Assembly (NCBI RefSeq): GCF_950023065.1
Contig: NC_088681.1
Location: forward strand, 15,066,001-15,130,000
Direction of reading: 5' to 3'
Source: Planococcus citri
Lineage: Eukaryota > Arthropoda > Insecta > Hemiptera > Pseudococcidae
DNA length: 64,000 nucleotides
The translations under genes and the position numbers were made by a program. Positions 23,055 through 34,950 of the stretch are shown in pieces; position 1 is the first letter of the stretch; every line of letters begins with the position of its first letter. Below the pieces are notes generated by a model. It worked only from the letters and a program-made list of their open reading frames with translations, ran no database searches and had not been told where the DNA came from.

Positions 23055-24060
23055 AAAAAAAAAAATTCCAAACACTTTCAACTTTTTGAAAATTTACGAA
23101 CAGTTGATTTTTTTGACACCTCCCCTCCCCTCATGAGGAAGCAAAAAAAAAAATGAAAAATCTTAACAAAATGGTTTTCTAGAATAAAATCATAGGGATC
23201 ACAATTCCCCCCTCTATCCATTCATAAAAAATAGTCAACTTTTAACTGCCTTCCTCCTTCAAATTCCTTTTTTTCGACTTCCAAATCTATTTTTCCAACG
23301 TCAAAGCCCCCAAAAATTGAAAAAACAGAATCCCACCAGACTCGCAACATTATGAAAGAATATTCCACCGTGTAGTATTTAAAAAGAATAAAACCCAATT
23401 TGACCACACATTCAAACACCCATCACTCCTCTCACTTTTGTCAGCAAAAATACTGGAAGCCGGAAAATACTCCACAGGTGACCTTGAGCTCCCCTTCACC
23501 TCTACAGCAACAATCACCGGAGCACACTACGCGATAATTTGCATTAATTTTTCGTAATCGTTTTTTACTATCTTCATGCATTGGTGACAAATCTCCTCCG
23601 CATTTCATTGTATTCGAATACGATATTATGATGAATGTAGATACCCACGAAAACGACCCGCTTATTTAGCATTATGTGTATAGTGATCGTGGCTGGTAAC
23701 ATTAATTGTAAAAATCTCGTATCTATATACGATACGCGGCACGGTGACTATTGATGTCGTCGTTGATGCTGACGCTGCTGATGCGGTGTTATTAATTATA
23801 CGATAGTTAGAGAGGAAAGGGGTTCCTAAATTACGTTTTAATTGAATACGGGCATCACGGATAATGTCATTAGCGTATTATACCGCAGTCGAATATCTAG
23901 ATTAATACCATTGATACATACCTCGACTCGAGACTATTCAAGGTAGCAGGGGTTCTTCACGTGTACTGAAATAATGGTGGAAAAAATGTAGATCGGGTCG
24001 TTGATTAGCTTCAGAATTAAACTTCGATAGTTGCGATTCCATTTTATAATATTGTGTTTT
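23055..24060. other. mixed low-complexity and complex DNA, no gene
   Basis: C-rich low-complexity sequence to about 23430, then normal-complexity DNA with CGTCGTTGATGCTGACG words near 23757. No supportable gene. Confidence 0.4.
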
Positions 24061-24179
24061 TGAACAGAGGAAGAGGGGAGGGGGGTGAGATTGCTCTTGG
24101 AAAATTCATTTAAAACGCAAAAATCAATTTGACTTTATCACAACCCCCCCTCCCCCAGGATTTTAAGTGCAGAAGAGCG

Positions 24180-24400
24180 TTTTTGGATTTTAAGGAATTT
24201 TCGAAAAATACTTAAAAATCTGGGCCAAAAAAATATTATGAAAATATCAAAATTTCGCCAAATTGACCTAGAAGGCTGAAATTTGGTGAATACCCTATTT
24301 TTGTATCTCTAAATCTATTGGAAACAAGTTTTGGGCAGTTTTAGAGCGTTAAGAAAATTTTTGAAAATTTGAATTATCACAAAATTTTATGGCCTACTCG
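24180..24400 (-). repeat. dispersed repeat family, copy 2
   Basis: Reverse complement of copy 1: GGTGAATACCCTATTTTTG, AAATCTATTGGAAACAAG and GGGCAGTTTTAGAGCG appear in order. Conservation with 20275-20420 is clear by eye. Confidence 0.75.
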
Positions 24401-24459
24401 ATTGAATTTGAAAAGTTGAAATTGAATGAATACCTCAATTGCAACATGACGAGTCGACT

Positions 24460-24850
24460 TGAAGTGGTTTCAAGCCGTTCTGGAGCCTCCAGCGTGGTTT
24501 TTATGGTAGGTACCTTTTGAAAATCTAGAATTTTTAAAACCAGGATAGAAGCTCCAAAACTGCTTGAAACCACTTCCAATCGATTCAAAATGTTGAAATC
24601 GGGGTCCAAGGTCAAGTTTTATAGGGCGAAATTTTGAAGTACTCGAGACGATTTGAAACAGTTTCAAATCGATTCAGATGATCGAAATTGCAATGCATAC
24701 TAAATTTCAACTTTCTGGCCAATTTCGTAAAATGAAGATTTATCCCCATTTTTGACCCGAATTTGATTTTCAAAAATTCATCAAAAATCGAAAAATACAC
24801 TTTAACGCTAGAAATTTGGCTTTGTCTAATTTTCAAACATCCATATCTCA
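24460..24850. repeat. dispersed repeat family, foldback copies 3a and 3b
   Basis: GAAGTGGTTTCAAGCCGTTC at about 24460 is the inverted counterpart of AAACTGCTTGAAACCACTTC at about 24557, forming a foldback with a roughly 60-bp spacer. A forward copy continues at 24700-24850 with TTCTGGCCAATTTCG and CCCATTTTTGACCCGAATTT. Confidence 0.65.
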
Positions 24851-25044
24851 AAAATGGAGCCCTTAAAAAATAATTGCACTGTAGTGTTGGAAAATTTTAT
24901 GCTGTGCAAATTTATTTCTCTTCATTTTTTTCGTAATATCCTTAGTTTTGCCCAAAAATCTATTTTTTGTATAAAATTACCAAGTTACTCATCGTCATGA
25001 AAATTGATTTCATGAAAAATGGAGAGTTCGAAAAGAAATAAAAT

Positions 25045-25110
25045 CTTAGAGAATTAAATTTTCCATCGTTATGTGATTTTTTTTCTATTGAGCTTCGGTT
25101 TTAAGATTCA
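25045..25110. repeat. diverged relative of the 8.8-kb element interior
   Basis: TAGAGAATTAAATTTTCCATCG followed by TTTTTTTTCTATTGAGCTTCGG matches 8808-8865 with several differences, indicating an interspersed repeat. Confidence 0.5.
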
Positions 25111-25159
25111 ACTTTTCGTTTTTGTTTTTTTTTTTCAATAATTTCCAGGAATATTAGTA

Positions 25160-27430
25160 TTTAATATGGCACCTGAAAATGTAATTTTTCCTACCATTTT
25201 CAGGGCATTCAACCCAAAAAGTCGTATTTTCAGTAAATCCCAGCTTAAGATCTCTTGGGGGGGGGGGGGGGGGGCATCTCACTCGAAAATAACAAACATC
25301 AAAAAAATCTCACGTATCACAATGTTATTTGACCAAATAAGTATAATCAGCCCAATGAGGAATTCCAATCCCTGCCGCAATCATCATCACCATGGCTTGA
25401 CAATTGCCAGTATTTTTAATTTAATGGAAAAACACCGGAAACGGTATATTTTTTCACGTATTATCTCTGGACCATCTGCCTTAATTAGCTCCATTTACAA
25501 TTTAATTCACCGCGAGGTTGGCACGGTTATCAGAGAGGCAAGTACAACGTGTACAGGAGATTACTTCTTTCTGAATTTTTTTCTCGAAATTTTCGTCGAT
25601 AAACTAGACGTCCTGGTGAGCCGTTAAATGAATGAGTAATCCTCACCTTCCCGTCCCCTCTTGCCCTTGGCAAGATGTCCTTTTCGTTCAACTTCTCTCG
25701 TCTCGTCTTACGTGTTAATAATTGGTATCACTGATCAATGATCATCACGTAGACGATATTACGAATACTACACACACACGTTATCTGTTCTTTTTTTTTC
25801 AAATCAGAGTAGTTCAGTTTTTATTTAACGTAGGGACTGTACTGTTCTGTATTTTTAATTTCTTGTTTCCCATCACTATCTCCTCTCTCTCTCTCTGTCT
25901 TACATTATCGTTGGCAATATATTGTGACAACCTTTATCTGGCGGTTTAATTTGCTTATCGGAAGAATTTTATCTTATACTCGTTTACGTTTTAATCGCGT
26001 GCTGACGTTTCGTTCTCTATATCGTGTGTAGGTTCATTCTTATTCGTAAAGGTCTACAGGGTGTCTCAGAATAAGGGCTGATGGGTTTTGAATTTTTTTA
26101 CAGGTCGTTTTCGCATTCAGAAGCAATGCAATCATTTTATATTTAGGAAGAAGTGTAAGGGAGGGAGGGAGGGAGTACAATTTTTTTGAAATTACTCTAC
26201 AAAAAAGGAATCGATTTTTGAAACTTGTAGATAGTGAATTATACAGCAAGCAGAAACATGGAATTGGTTTGATAAAAAATGCTAATGGTCTAATGAAGGA
26301 AAAAATTACCTTGCTGTTTGAGTCTGTAGAATTGAGCAATTTTTAATGTAGCCTCAAGTAGGGATTAGTGTGCATTTTATAGAATTTTTTTCCATACCAT
26401 TCAGGGTATTAGGTACTCAATGTGTAAAACACAAGCTTAAGAGTTAAACTTGAGCAAAAAAATTAATGCATATTACGACTTAAGATGTATTTCGTCACCT
26501 TTGGGCACGTCAAATGTGTGGTAAAGATGTGTCGTCGAAGCATTACCGATCTATACGATTCGATGGCTATCGAGCACTGAGCAGATTTACAGCACAGGTC
26601 AGGGGGGAAGGTGAAGGGGAGGTGGAATCCCGTTACAGCAGGTTGATAAATCGTACGATCAGACTGGTATCTAATAGTAGTAAGTCGTCGTCGTCGTGTT
26701 CATGAAACACTTTGTAAATCCCTAGCCACGGGATACGTTTCACCTTGACGAACAATTTAATATCGATATATGTGCTATGGACATAGACGATGAGGGGAAT
26801 CGCGAATGCGACTGCGGACTGCAACCACGACCACGAGACGTTGTTTTACATTAGTGTTCTCGCTGCCTACGCTCCTCGAGCTCGAGCTCAAAAATGAATG
26901 ACGAGACTCACACAAGATGCTGCCGGCGACTTAGTCGAGAAGTCTTTAACAGAAGTACGAGTACATTCGATAAATACGACAAAATAATTATTCCGTCGTA
27001 GTTCACGACTACCTAAACGTTGTACAAGTAGATAAAGGTGTGTAATTGTATGTATTAGGTATGTACAAGGTGTTCAATGAGAAATTACTGTGGACGATCA
27101 GTAGGTATGTACTTCAGTGTGGAGCTGAAGCAGGAACGTGGGAGTTGAAATTCTGCGATGTTGTGTCGATTGTCGATGTGGTTGTGTTGTCTTTTACTAC
27201 CTATAGTTCTGTATGTTGCGAATGAGATGCAGATATTAAACGATTACGATTAGTCGAAGATATAAATTTGGGTACAATTTCATTTAAAAATGACAATTCA
27301 GCGTTTTTGATCCAAAATCTCAGGAAACGTTTTCTCTCACCTTTCATTATAGTTCTTGAACCGAAAATAGAGAAATCGAAGAAGGGCCCAAAAATATACC
27401 ACGTACGGAAACAGATGCTAAAATTCATTT
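25160..27430. other. mostly complex block, no gene recognised
   Basis: Starts near the longest G run of the window (18 G at 25257-25274), then normal-complexity sequence with CpG. At about 26056 CAGGGTGTCTCAGAATAAGG resembles the end of a transposon related in style to the one at 30115, but I could not find its partner. Frames of up to 153 codons are unrecognised. Confidence 0.45.
25257..25274 (+). repeat. G18 homopolymer
   Basis: Eighteen consecutive G, flanked by TCTCTT and CATCTC. Confidence 0.95.
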
Positions 27431-27725
27431 TTAGATTTTTGGCGAATTTTTAAAAATTCAAATTTGGTAGTTTTCATGAAAAAAATCAAAATTTGATCAA
27501 ATTGACAAAGAAAACTGAAATTTGGTTCGAGACCTATTTTTTGATCTTCCGAGTCGATTTTTGATGGTTTCAAACCTTTTAGGACCCTATACAGTAACCA
27601 AATTCAAATTTTTAAAAATACCCCAAAAATCAAAAAAATATGAATTTCATTAACTGAATTTTTTGCTGGTGTATTTTTGGGCCCTCTTTCCATTCATCTT
27701 TGTCCAGTTGAAAAGTTTTGATGCT
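27430..27725 (-). repeat. dispersed repeat family, copy 4 (diverged)
   Basis: ATCAAATTGACAAAGAAAAC, TGAAATTTGGTTCGAGACC and GGTTTCAAACCTTTTAGG follow the order of the family in reverse orientation, with more drift than copies 1 and 2. Confidence 0.5.
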
Positions 27726-27729
27726 GGTT

Positions 27730-29400
27730 GGGATACTTTTTTAGTCACTTATTGATCGAGACACCTTACTATAAGTCTTAGGAGTAGATATATTATGTGT
27801 AAAATTGTAAAAAATACTTGGACATTACGTAACACCAACATGCACTTCACCTATGCGATTTGCGGAAGTAGATTATCGCAGCTTTATACCTCCAATATAC
27901 TTAGAGGTGTCCGGCAGCAGTCTGATGACGATTGAATACCACATTACCAGTTACCTTTAGCGAAGAATTTACATGCATAAATTTACGAGCAGATTATAAT
28001 ATATGTTTACTCGTATAGCTCGCGTCCGTCCTCCGTCGTCGTATATCATAGGATTTTTTTCGATTTCGATTTACCTACGTACTACACATCGCGCCGGAAT
28101 CGTGTCGATGTCGACGCTCAACAACGGTGGCATAAAAGGACAACGGTACGCGGCGTGATATTGAATTACACACGTATCAAGTCGTCATCATCATCATCGT
28201 AATCGTAATCGTATGTAATTCGAAATAATAACGTGTTTGAAAAAAAAAAAGGTAAAAAAAAAAATGAAAAACGTCCTCGCCGAAGCATACTTATCTACCA
28301 AATACACAGGTGCGATGGCTCGCCATGGATGGAGGTGAATCGAGGTAGTATAACGCATATTTATAATGTAAATGAACATCGTTGGTCAACGGCGCGAGAG
28401 ATGATAGCCGAGATAAGATTTGTCCACACTGGTTTATATAGGTATATAATACGTGGTGTGATATCGAGGGAGGTATCATTATACAGATATATGGCCACTG
28501 TACCATATTTGACTATATCCATCTGCACTTGCACAGGTCAAATCGCATCGTGATGCGAGCTGGTTGGCAGGTTGGTGGCACATGAGGCTGGATGTCCAGT
28601 CGTATATAGCGTAATATGCCATATGTCTGGGGGCACGAGAGAGCACTGAGCATCCGCGAATAGAGGTGTAATTATCTCATACACACAAGTCGTGTATTTT
28701 TAAATAAATCAGTATTATGATAGGTTCACTCTGCCTAAAAAAAAAACATACACGACGCGACGGGTCCGAAAGTAACACTTCCTGATCTGACACATACTAC
28801 GACGAGGGCATGAAGGAGAGAATATTTAAGCTTATGGTGAAATTCAATACACACGTCAACTCGCTAATATAAAAAAGCATACAAGATGAAGAAGAAGAAG
28901 ACGTGTTGTACATTGAGAATGCTAGTTTGCTAGATAGATACGCAGTACTATAGATATAGAGTGATATTCTATCTAGATGCATGTGCTTATAAGAGAAGAA
29001 ATGTTGAACAAACCGATCTAGCCGAATTTGACATTATACGAGAACCTACACGTCTTCCTTGTCCCATCTCACGTTCAATAGAAGTTTACAAGTCGGTAGT
29101 TGTGTTTTGGAGAATTCTCTGCACTTCTTCTCCTCCATCGTTGCAAGTCTACTTGTCTCGTGTGCGGTATTCAGATATGTTTCACGCTTCGAAAAACACA
29201 TATTTAATGTCGAATATGTATATAGTACTCGTGTACAAAATATACAAATGTATTTCATTTCGAATGTGTTTTTCGATCTCGTGCTCTCCCTATCCACTTT
29301 TTGTCCTCGTCTCTAGGTGTATTTTTCGTTCTAGTCTTATGGAAGAATTAGATATTTGATGACTGAAAGCGGTGTATTGTGGGCTAGAAATGAGAAAATT
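27730..29400. other. complex CpG-containing block, no gene recognised
   Basis: Normal-complexity sequence with CATCATCATCATCGTAATCG near 28185-28207 and a TACTCGTA word at about 28010. The 132-codon frame at 28961-29359 overlaps others on the opposite strand and has no recognisable domain. Confidence 0.45.
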
Positions 29401-30109
29401 TGTTTTCGAATAAATTGAGGTTTCTGCATGCCTCGTACTATGTTTTGCATTCGCTTCATGTATCGTATTGACTATGTCTTTACTTCAATGTTCAACTTAC
29501 AGGGTCAGAAATTGGTGATTTTTTTCAAAAGATTTTCAAAATCTGCCTACCTAACTGCTGTTACGAACCTCGCAAATAGCACGTTAAACATCTTCAATTT
29601 TGATCAAAAGCATTGAAAAGAGGAAATTCTAACGTGGTCGGATCGAAAAAATGAGCCAATATTTTGAACTTTGTCTCTTGAAATCAGTGAAAATCGACAT
29701 GCTACTTGAATATATATATGTACTTTTTTAAAATTTTGATCAAAATTAGAAGCACCGATGCCCCCCCCCCACCTGGCCCTTCTGGGTGTTGAGATTCCAT
29801 TTTGAAAATAATTAATTGTTAAGAAAGGACTTACAGGGGTTTTCGCTTTGATTTTTTTTTTAATTTTTTCAATTTCATATTCAAATTTTGTAGTCATATC
29901 TTGAAAAGTTAAGCTTCGAAATTGTAACTTCATTTGTGAAGTTTTCGAATTTTCAGCACATTGTAATTTCCCAGAAGTCCTTGAGAGGTATGAGCTTTCA
30001 AAGTTGATATTTCACAAAAAATTGCCGATTAGTGAAAATTGCAAAGCTCACAGAGCACCTACGCACCCCCTCCCTCCCTCCCTCCAAAAAAATTAAGCCG
30101 TATTGTTAC
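29400..30109. other. AT-rich DNA, no gene
   Basis: Low-complexity sequence with a C run near 29761-29770 and a CCCTCCCTCCCTCCCTCC tract at about 30068-30085. No gene. Confidence 0.45.
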
Positions 30110-30114
30110 TTCGA

Positions 30115-30651
30115 CAGGGTGTCTACTGGCAAGGAAAACAAGGAAAACAAGGAAATAGCAAGGATTTCACTCGAGGTAGCAAGGAAGCAGGAAAATAGCA
30201 GGGATTTTGACAATTTCTGTGTAATAGCAAGGACTTTTCAAAAAAGTTCCTCGTAAATTTTCAAAATCTTTCGCCCTCGCATCGCTCGGGCTGAATCATT
30301 TTATTTTTCCTAATGTTTTGTTTGACAAATCTTGAATTAAACAAGTCAAAAGTGAAAAGTGAAAAAAACATTCAAATAGAAAATAATGGTCTTATACTTC
30401 TTGAATTATTATCAATTTTCAAAAGCTTTTGCTCTCACTTAGCTTTGAAATCGAAAGTTATAAAATTTCAGGGTTGTACCTCAAAAAACGTAAAATTGTT
30501 GAAAAAAGTCTAGAAATTCCCTACAAAACGAGTACCTACACACAAGGGGGGGGGGTCGTATTTTTAAACTCAAATTTGAAGCAAGGAAAATGGCAAGGAA
30601 AAACAAGGAAATAGCAAGGAATTTGATTTTTCAAATCCTGTAGACACCCTG
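30115..30651. mobile_element. non-autonomous DNA element with TIRs and TTCGA target duplication
   Basis: The element starts CAGGGTGTCTAC and ends GTAGACACCCTG, a perfect 12-bp inverted repeat. It is flanked on both sides by TTCGA (30110-30114 and 30652-30656), a perfect 5-bp direct repeat that looks like a target-site duplication. Just inside both ends are direct repeats of the word GCAAGGAAAA/ACAAGGAAATAGCAAGGA. Near 30273 it contains CCCTCGCATCGCTCGGG, a mini-palindrome also found at 22402. No open frame encodes a transposase. The superfamily is not assigned. Confidence 0.85.
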
Positions 30652-30681
30652 TTCGAAGTTTGAAATAACGACTGGTATTAG

Positions 30682-30920
30682 CAGGGTGTATAACGGTCAT
30701 GAAAGTCATCAAAAAGTCAAGAATTTTGGTAGGTGGCCATAAGAGTCATGAAAAGTCGTGAAACAAAAATCAGAAAAATGAAGCCTCGCCGTTTCAAGTT
30801 ATTTATTTTTTTTGTGGGGGAGGGGGGATTTTCATCCGGTAAAAGTGTGAAAAATGGGTCATGAAAAAATCATGAAGAAGTCATGATTTTTTTGTCTTGG
30901 GAGTTTTGTTTGACATCCTG
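30682..30920. mobile_element. second word-repeat element (GTCATGAAA type)
   Basis: Starts CAGGGTGTATAACGGTCATG and ends TTTGACATCCTG, with the same general terminal form as the element at 30115 but weaker inverted repeats. The subterminal word is GTCATGAAA/AAGTCATGA, present several times near both ends. No convincing target duplication. A diverged relative lies at about 51170-51460. Confidence 0.6.
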
Positions 30921-31199
30921 TAAAAAGTAGTGAAATCTTGGTTAAATTGAACAAAATCCAGCAAAAATTGCATTAAACGGCGTTAAAATTTAATAAAGTG
31001 ACATAAAAGCAAATAAAAACGACTAAAAATTTGATCAAATATCTCAGAATTTAAGCAAAAATGATAAAATTTGGCAACAACTGAAAATTGATGTACGAGT
31101 ATGTACATTTGGCAACAATAATTTCTTGAAACATCATTCAAAGTTGACGAAGTAGGTACCTCAAATTTCGACTAATTTGTTGAAGAAAATCAAAGTAAT

Positions 31200-31385
31200 A
31201 TTGCCATGCAATGAAGAGAAAAGATTCATGGATCATGATTGTTAATTTCTTATGAATCACAAATCAGTGCAAAAAAAGTTGATTCGAATCACGGATCATG
31301 AATCACGTTCAAAAATATTAATTCTAATCACGAGTCAAATCATGACATTTTTGATCTGAATCAAAATTATCTGACAATCCTGATT
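31200..31385. repeat. GAATCATGATC word-repeat segment
   Basis: GATTCATGGATCATGATT, ATGAATCACAAATCA, GATTCGAATCACGGATCATG and ATTCTAATCACGAGTC recur within about 180 bp. The style matches the two elements just upstream, but with a different word and no terminal repeats that I can define. Confidence 0.55.
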
Positions 31386-31840
31386 TTATTTTTTGCTGAA
31401 TTACCTATAGAAAAAGTCCTGCTTTTTGTCAAAATTTCAAAAACTTCCTGTTTTCTCCCAGAGTTTTTAATCAATTTTTGAGATCTTCCATCTATTTTCT
31501 TTTCTTTCCAAATTTTCAATTTTTTAATCCAATTTTTCGAGTTTTGTCTAAAAATTGAAAAAATTCTTAGTGCCTTATATTAGCAGAATCTCTGCATCTC
31601 AAAAATCTCGATCAATGATCCAAATGCTCAAAAAAATGTTCTAATTTTATGATTGGTTAAATGCTCCCTTTCCTTCTTCAGATTTCATCACTGCATATTA
31701 CTTAGGAAAAAATTATTCTGATGCTATCGAACTTCTTTCTTTTCAGAACACTTCAAATGAGTCTTCGGCTGACCTCCTCCCTCCCTCTTCTTCACCAACG
31801 TCAACGAATTAGAAATTTGAAAACAGGCTTGACCATATAA
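31386..31840. other. AT-rich DNA, no gene
   Basis: Degenerate sequence without a supportable feature. Confidence 0.4.
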
Positions 31841-34800
31841 TCAGTAGGTATCTACACTTTATTAATAGAAATTGGGCAGAGGACCCATCTAAACTCGTAT
31901 TTTCTTCCATCGAAACCGATATCTATACTCGTGAAATTTGGCAATATTTTATGGTCAAACACGGATACAGATTTATCCCGAAGGTGCGAAAACCAGAAAA
32001 TAAGTGAATTTTTTGTATACATTGTCGTATCACAGTGCACTGTGCACACCCATTCATCATCAAGATGATGTTTATCATCATCATAATTTGCGATACGATG
32101 ACATTATACATTGTGTGCTTATCTACGATAGGTACGTCTACGTATCGTATTTGAAGAGTAAAGATAAAGAGGAAGGATAGAGGCGTTAAAATACACTCTT
32201 CATCACGACAACAGGTCTACACAGCACCGTACGATCTGCGAGACCTCCTCTCATCTCTTCCTAAGCCAGGGCAAATCGTGCAAACACCGTTGGTTATGCA
32301 GTAAAAGCTACAATTACCCGCGTGACCGCTCTTCGCTCTTGTAGTATTCGTCTCATCTCTCATCGTCTTGGTAAAAGTATTTTTGTAGATATAGAGGTTT
32401 AGGTACACAACAATTTATACACATATACTAAGAATATGTATCACTGCTGCTGCTGTCACGCCAAGTAACTGAAGAAGAAGAAGAAGGCAAAAAACAACAG
32501 GTGAAAGTTACGTATAGTAAAAGTCGATGACCATAGTCGCCCATCCATGGACCATGGATTTGGTTTGACCATCTCTACAGAGTGTTGGAGTCGAAGACCA
32601 GGAGATGAATTTTTTTCTTCCAAATAACGATGAACGGTGTGGAGCAAAACGTCGTAAAAAATTTAACGATCGGTGGCAGGAATTCTGCAGCTTTTGAGCA
32701 GTAGTTGCGGGAGAGTATACAAAGTTTGAAGATGATGATAGCCCGAGCTCTCGAAAAATGCGAAAATATTCGTGTACCAAGCCCTATTACTTACAACTAT
32801 GTATGTTTATGTGAATATTGCAATCGATCGTTAAAACTTTTATACAGCGTCGAAAATGTCTTTCGTATGCTGCAGGGCACTTCGGAGGATGATTTTATCA
32901 ACCAGTCGTTGCGATTTATTTCCGATTGTATCAGCTCAGCTCTCTTCATTCGTTTATGTGGAATATTCATCTTGCCAGTGTTATCTGGCAGTGTGCTGGA
33001 TTTCGCCTCAGTTCGTCAAAAAGCTAACGACATTTTTTATCTTTGCTGTCCGAGGCCTTGTGACGGTGTAAAAGGCTTATCGACTTATCGTGCTCTAAAT
33101 ATCCGTCGAAAAATACCTACCTGGGTATGTAAATCGAGAAGGGAGAGGCTAAGATGACCACGACTAGGGCATCAGATGGATATCTGCATATTCTGCAGAA
33201 CGATACAGCGTCCTAGTGCAACCTTGCCGCATTCTTTGGCTGGAACTCGAGCATTTCTCGAATAGTTTTCCCCTCTGTAATAAATTCAACGAGCCGGAGA
33301 CTCGATCGTTGCTGGGAAATTTCGTTTGGCTTGTATTTTTACATCGAATAAAAAACTCGAACCGATCCCTTATGAAAGTGGTATTTTATGAATCGAGAGG
33401 TGTGGGGCAAAAAGACACTTTTGTGGCAGAAGCAGCTACAATGTCTCGACTGTCGAGTTGAAATTTTTATTATTAATGAAAATTTGCCAATATCCGGACG
33501 TATTTTATGTATCAAAATTTGCATTGATTTACGATTTAGTACAGTTTACCTAACTACTCTCTGTGCCCCCCTCCCTCTCACGAGACAAAAAAATATTATT
33601 ATGTACAACGAGATGTGACGTATGGAACTTGGCATCGATTTTTGTATTGCAAGATTTTAATAATTTAATGGACCCTGAAGATATTGTGTAAACTATTCGC
33701 TCGTTGCATGTGATGAAAAGCCAACTGAGGTGGGTCTCAGCTGCCAGATGTAAGACTTGGATGTTTAAAATTTGGAAATATTTCCATCATAATTAATTTG
33801 AAAGTTTGAATTTGAGCTCGAGTGAGTTGATAAGGGACATTTTGGGGCGATTGATTCTGTCTTTGACTCAATTTTTGATCACTTTTGAGCAAAATTCTCA
33901 ACTTTTGACCAAAACTAAGAATATTGTCAACAGCCTCGAGTGATGAGCACTCTGATTTTTCTGCATCACTATTTGCTTGTTTCACGGGCTAAGCGATTAG
34001 CAAGAGGAGAAGAATGGAAAAAGGAGTAGTCTACTCTGCACAGTGATACTTTAGTATAATATTATCCATTAGTCTGCGAACATACCACCATCGTGTACTC
34101 GAAGCCATTAAGTGGTCTGTTCTGCGTTGATTTGCATTTACTCCATAAATACACATCTCGAATAAATATTTCAATTTGAGCCGAGAAAAGGATGAAGGAA
34201 CGGAGACAACAAACTCATTCTATCTCATCCTGGTAAGGGTTGTGAGTTTGAGACGCAAGCGAAGAGAAAACTCATCGTATCGAGAGGAAATGCACTCTGT
34301 TTCTTTTACTTACTATAATTTTGCAGCTCAGCAGACATGGCGAGGTTGGCGTTCGACGTTTTAAATATTCATCGTTTTCGAAATCACGAAGAAAATGCTC
34401 CGGCTAAAAAGTTATCTCTGCTCGTATACTCGTCATCTTCAATATGCTAAATATGTATATAGGTATAATAATAATTTCACCACTCTGTTAGGAAGAAAAA
34501 AGGCCTCGACGTTGGTTCGTCGAGCCGCGCGAGATGATGATGAAGACACAGCAACTGTGTGAGAAAGGGAGAGAAATGCTTGATGAACTCAACTTTTCGA
34601 GAAAAGGGTTATTATATAGTGGGATGCGAAGCAGAAGTTGAGGTGGAGAGACATAGGGTGAATATTAATTACAATGGCGTGCGGAGGTTTGAAATACCTC
34701 GACCTCTCGCGTCGTCCTGCACAACTCAGCAGCACAAATAGTTACTTAGCGTGTAGTTGATATTTTCGTTATGTAGAAGAGACCTTTAACTAACTCCTTC

Positions 34801-34950
34801 GTCGTCGTTATCATCATCATTCGAGAAGATACTCGTACTATCGTGAGGTACCTGTGAATATGCGGTGGAAGAGAGGGGGAGGTGAATTAAGGGCAGCATC
34901 GTGTATAAGAAAGATACCTAGCAGATTTGCGCTGTATAAGTGTTGAAAAA
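31840..34950. other. complex CpG-containing block, no gene recognised
   Basis: The longest complex block of the window. It includes a 150-codon plus-strand frame at 32705-33157 with balanced amino-acid composition and several Cys residues, but the frame begins on TTG, overlaps other frames and matches no family that I recognise. A TACTCGTA word lies at about 34832. It could contain an exon of an unknown gene; I do not call one. Confidence 0.4.

Noticed and set aside
25166..25627. 153-codon plus-strand frame crossing the G18 run
   Set aside because: Frame includes a poly-Gly stretch produced by the homopolymer and has no domain; likely chance.
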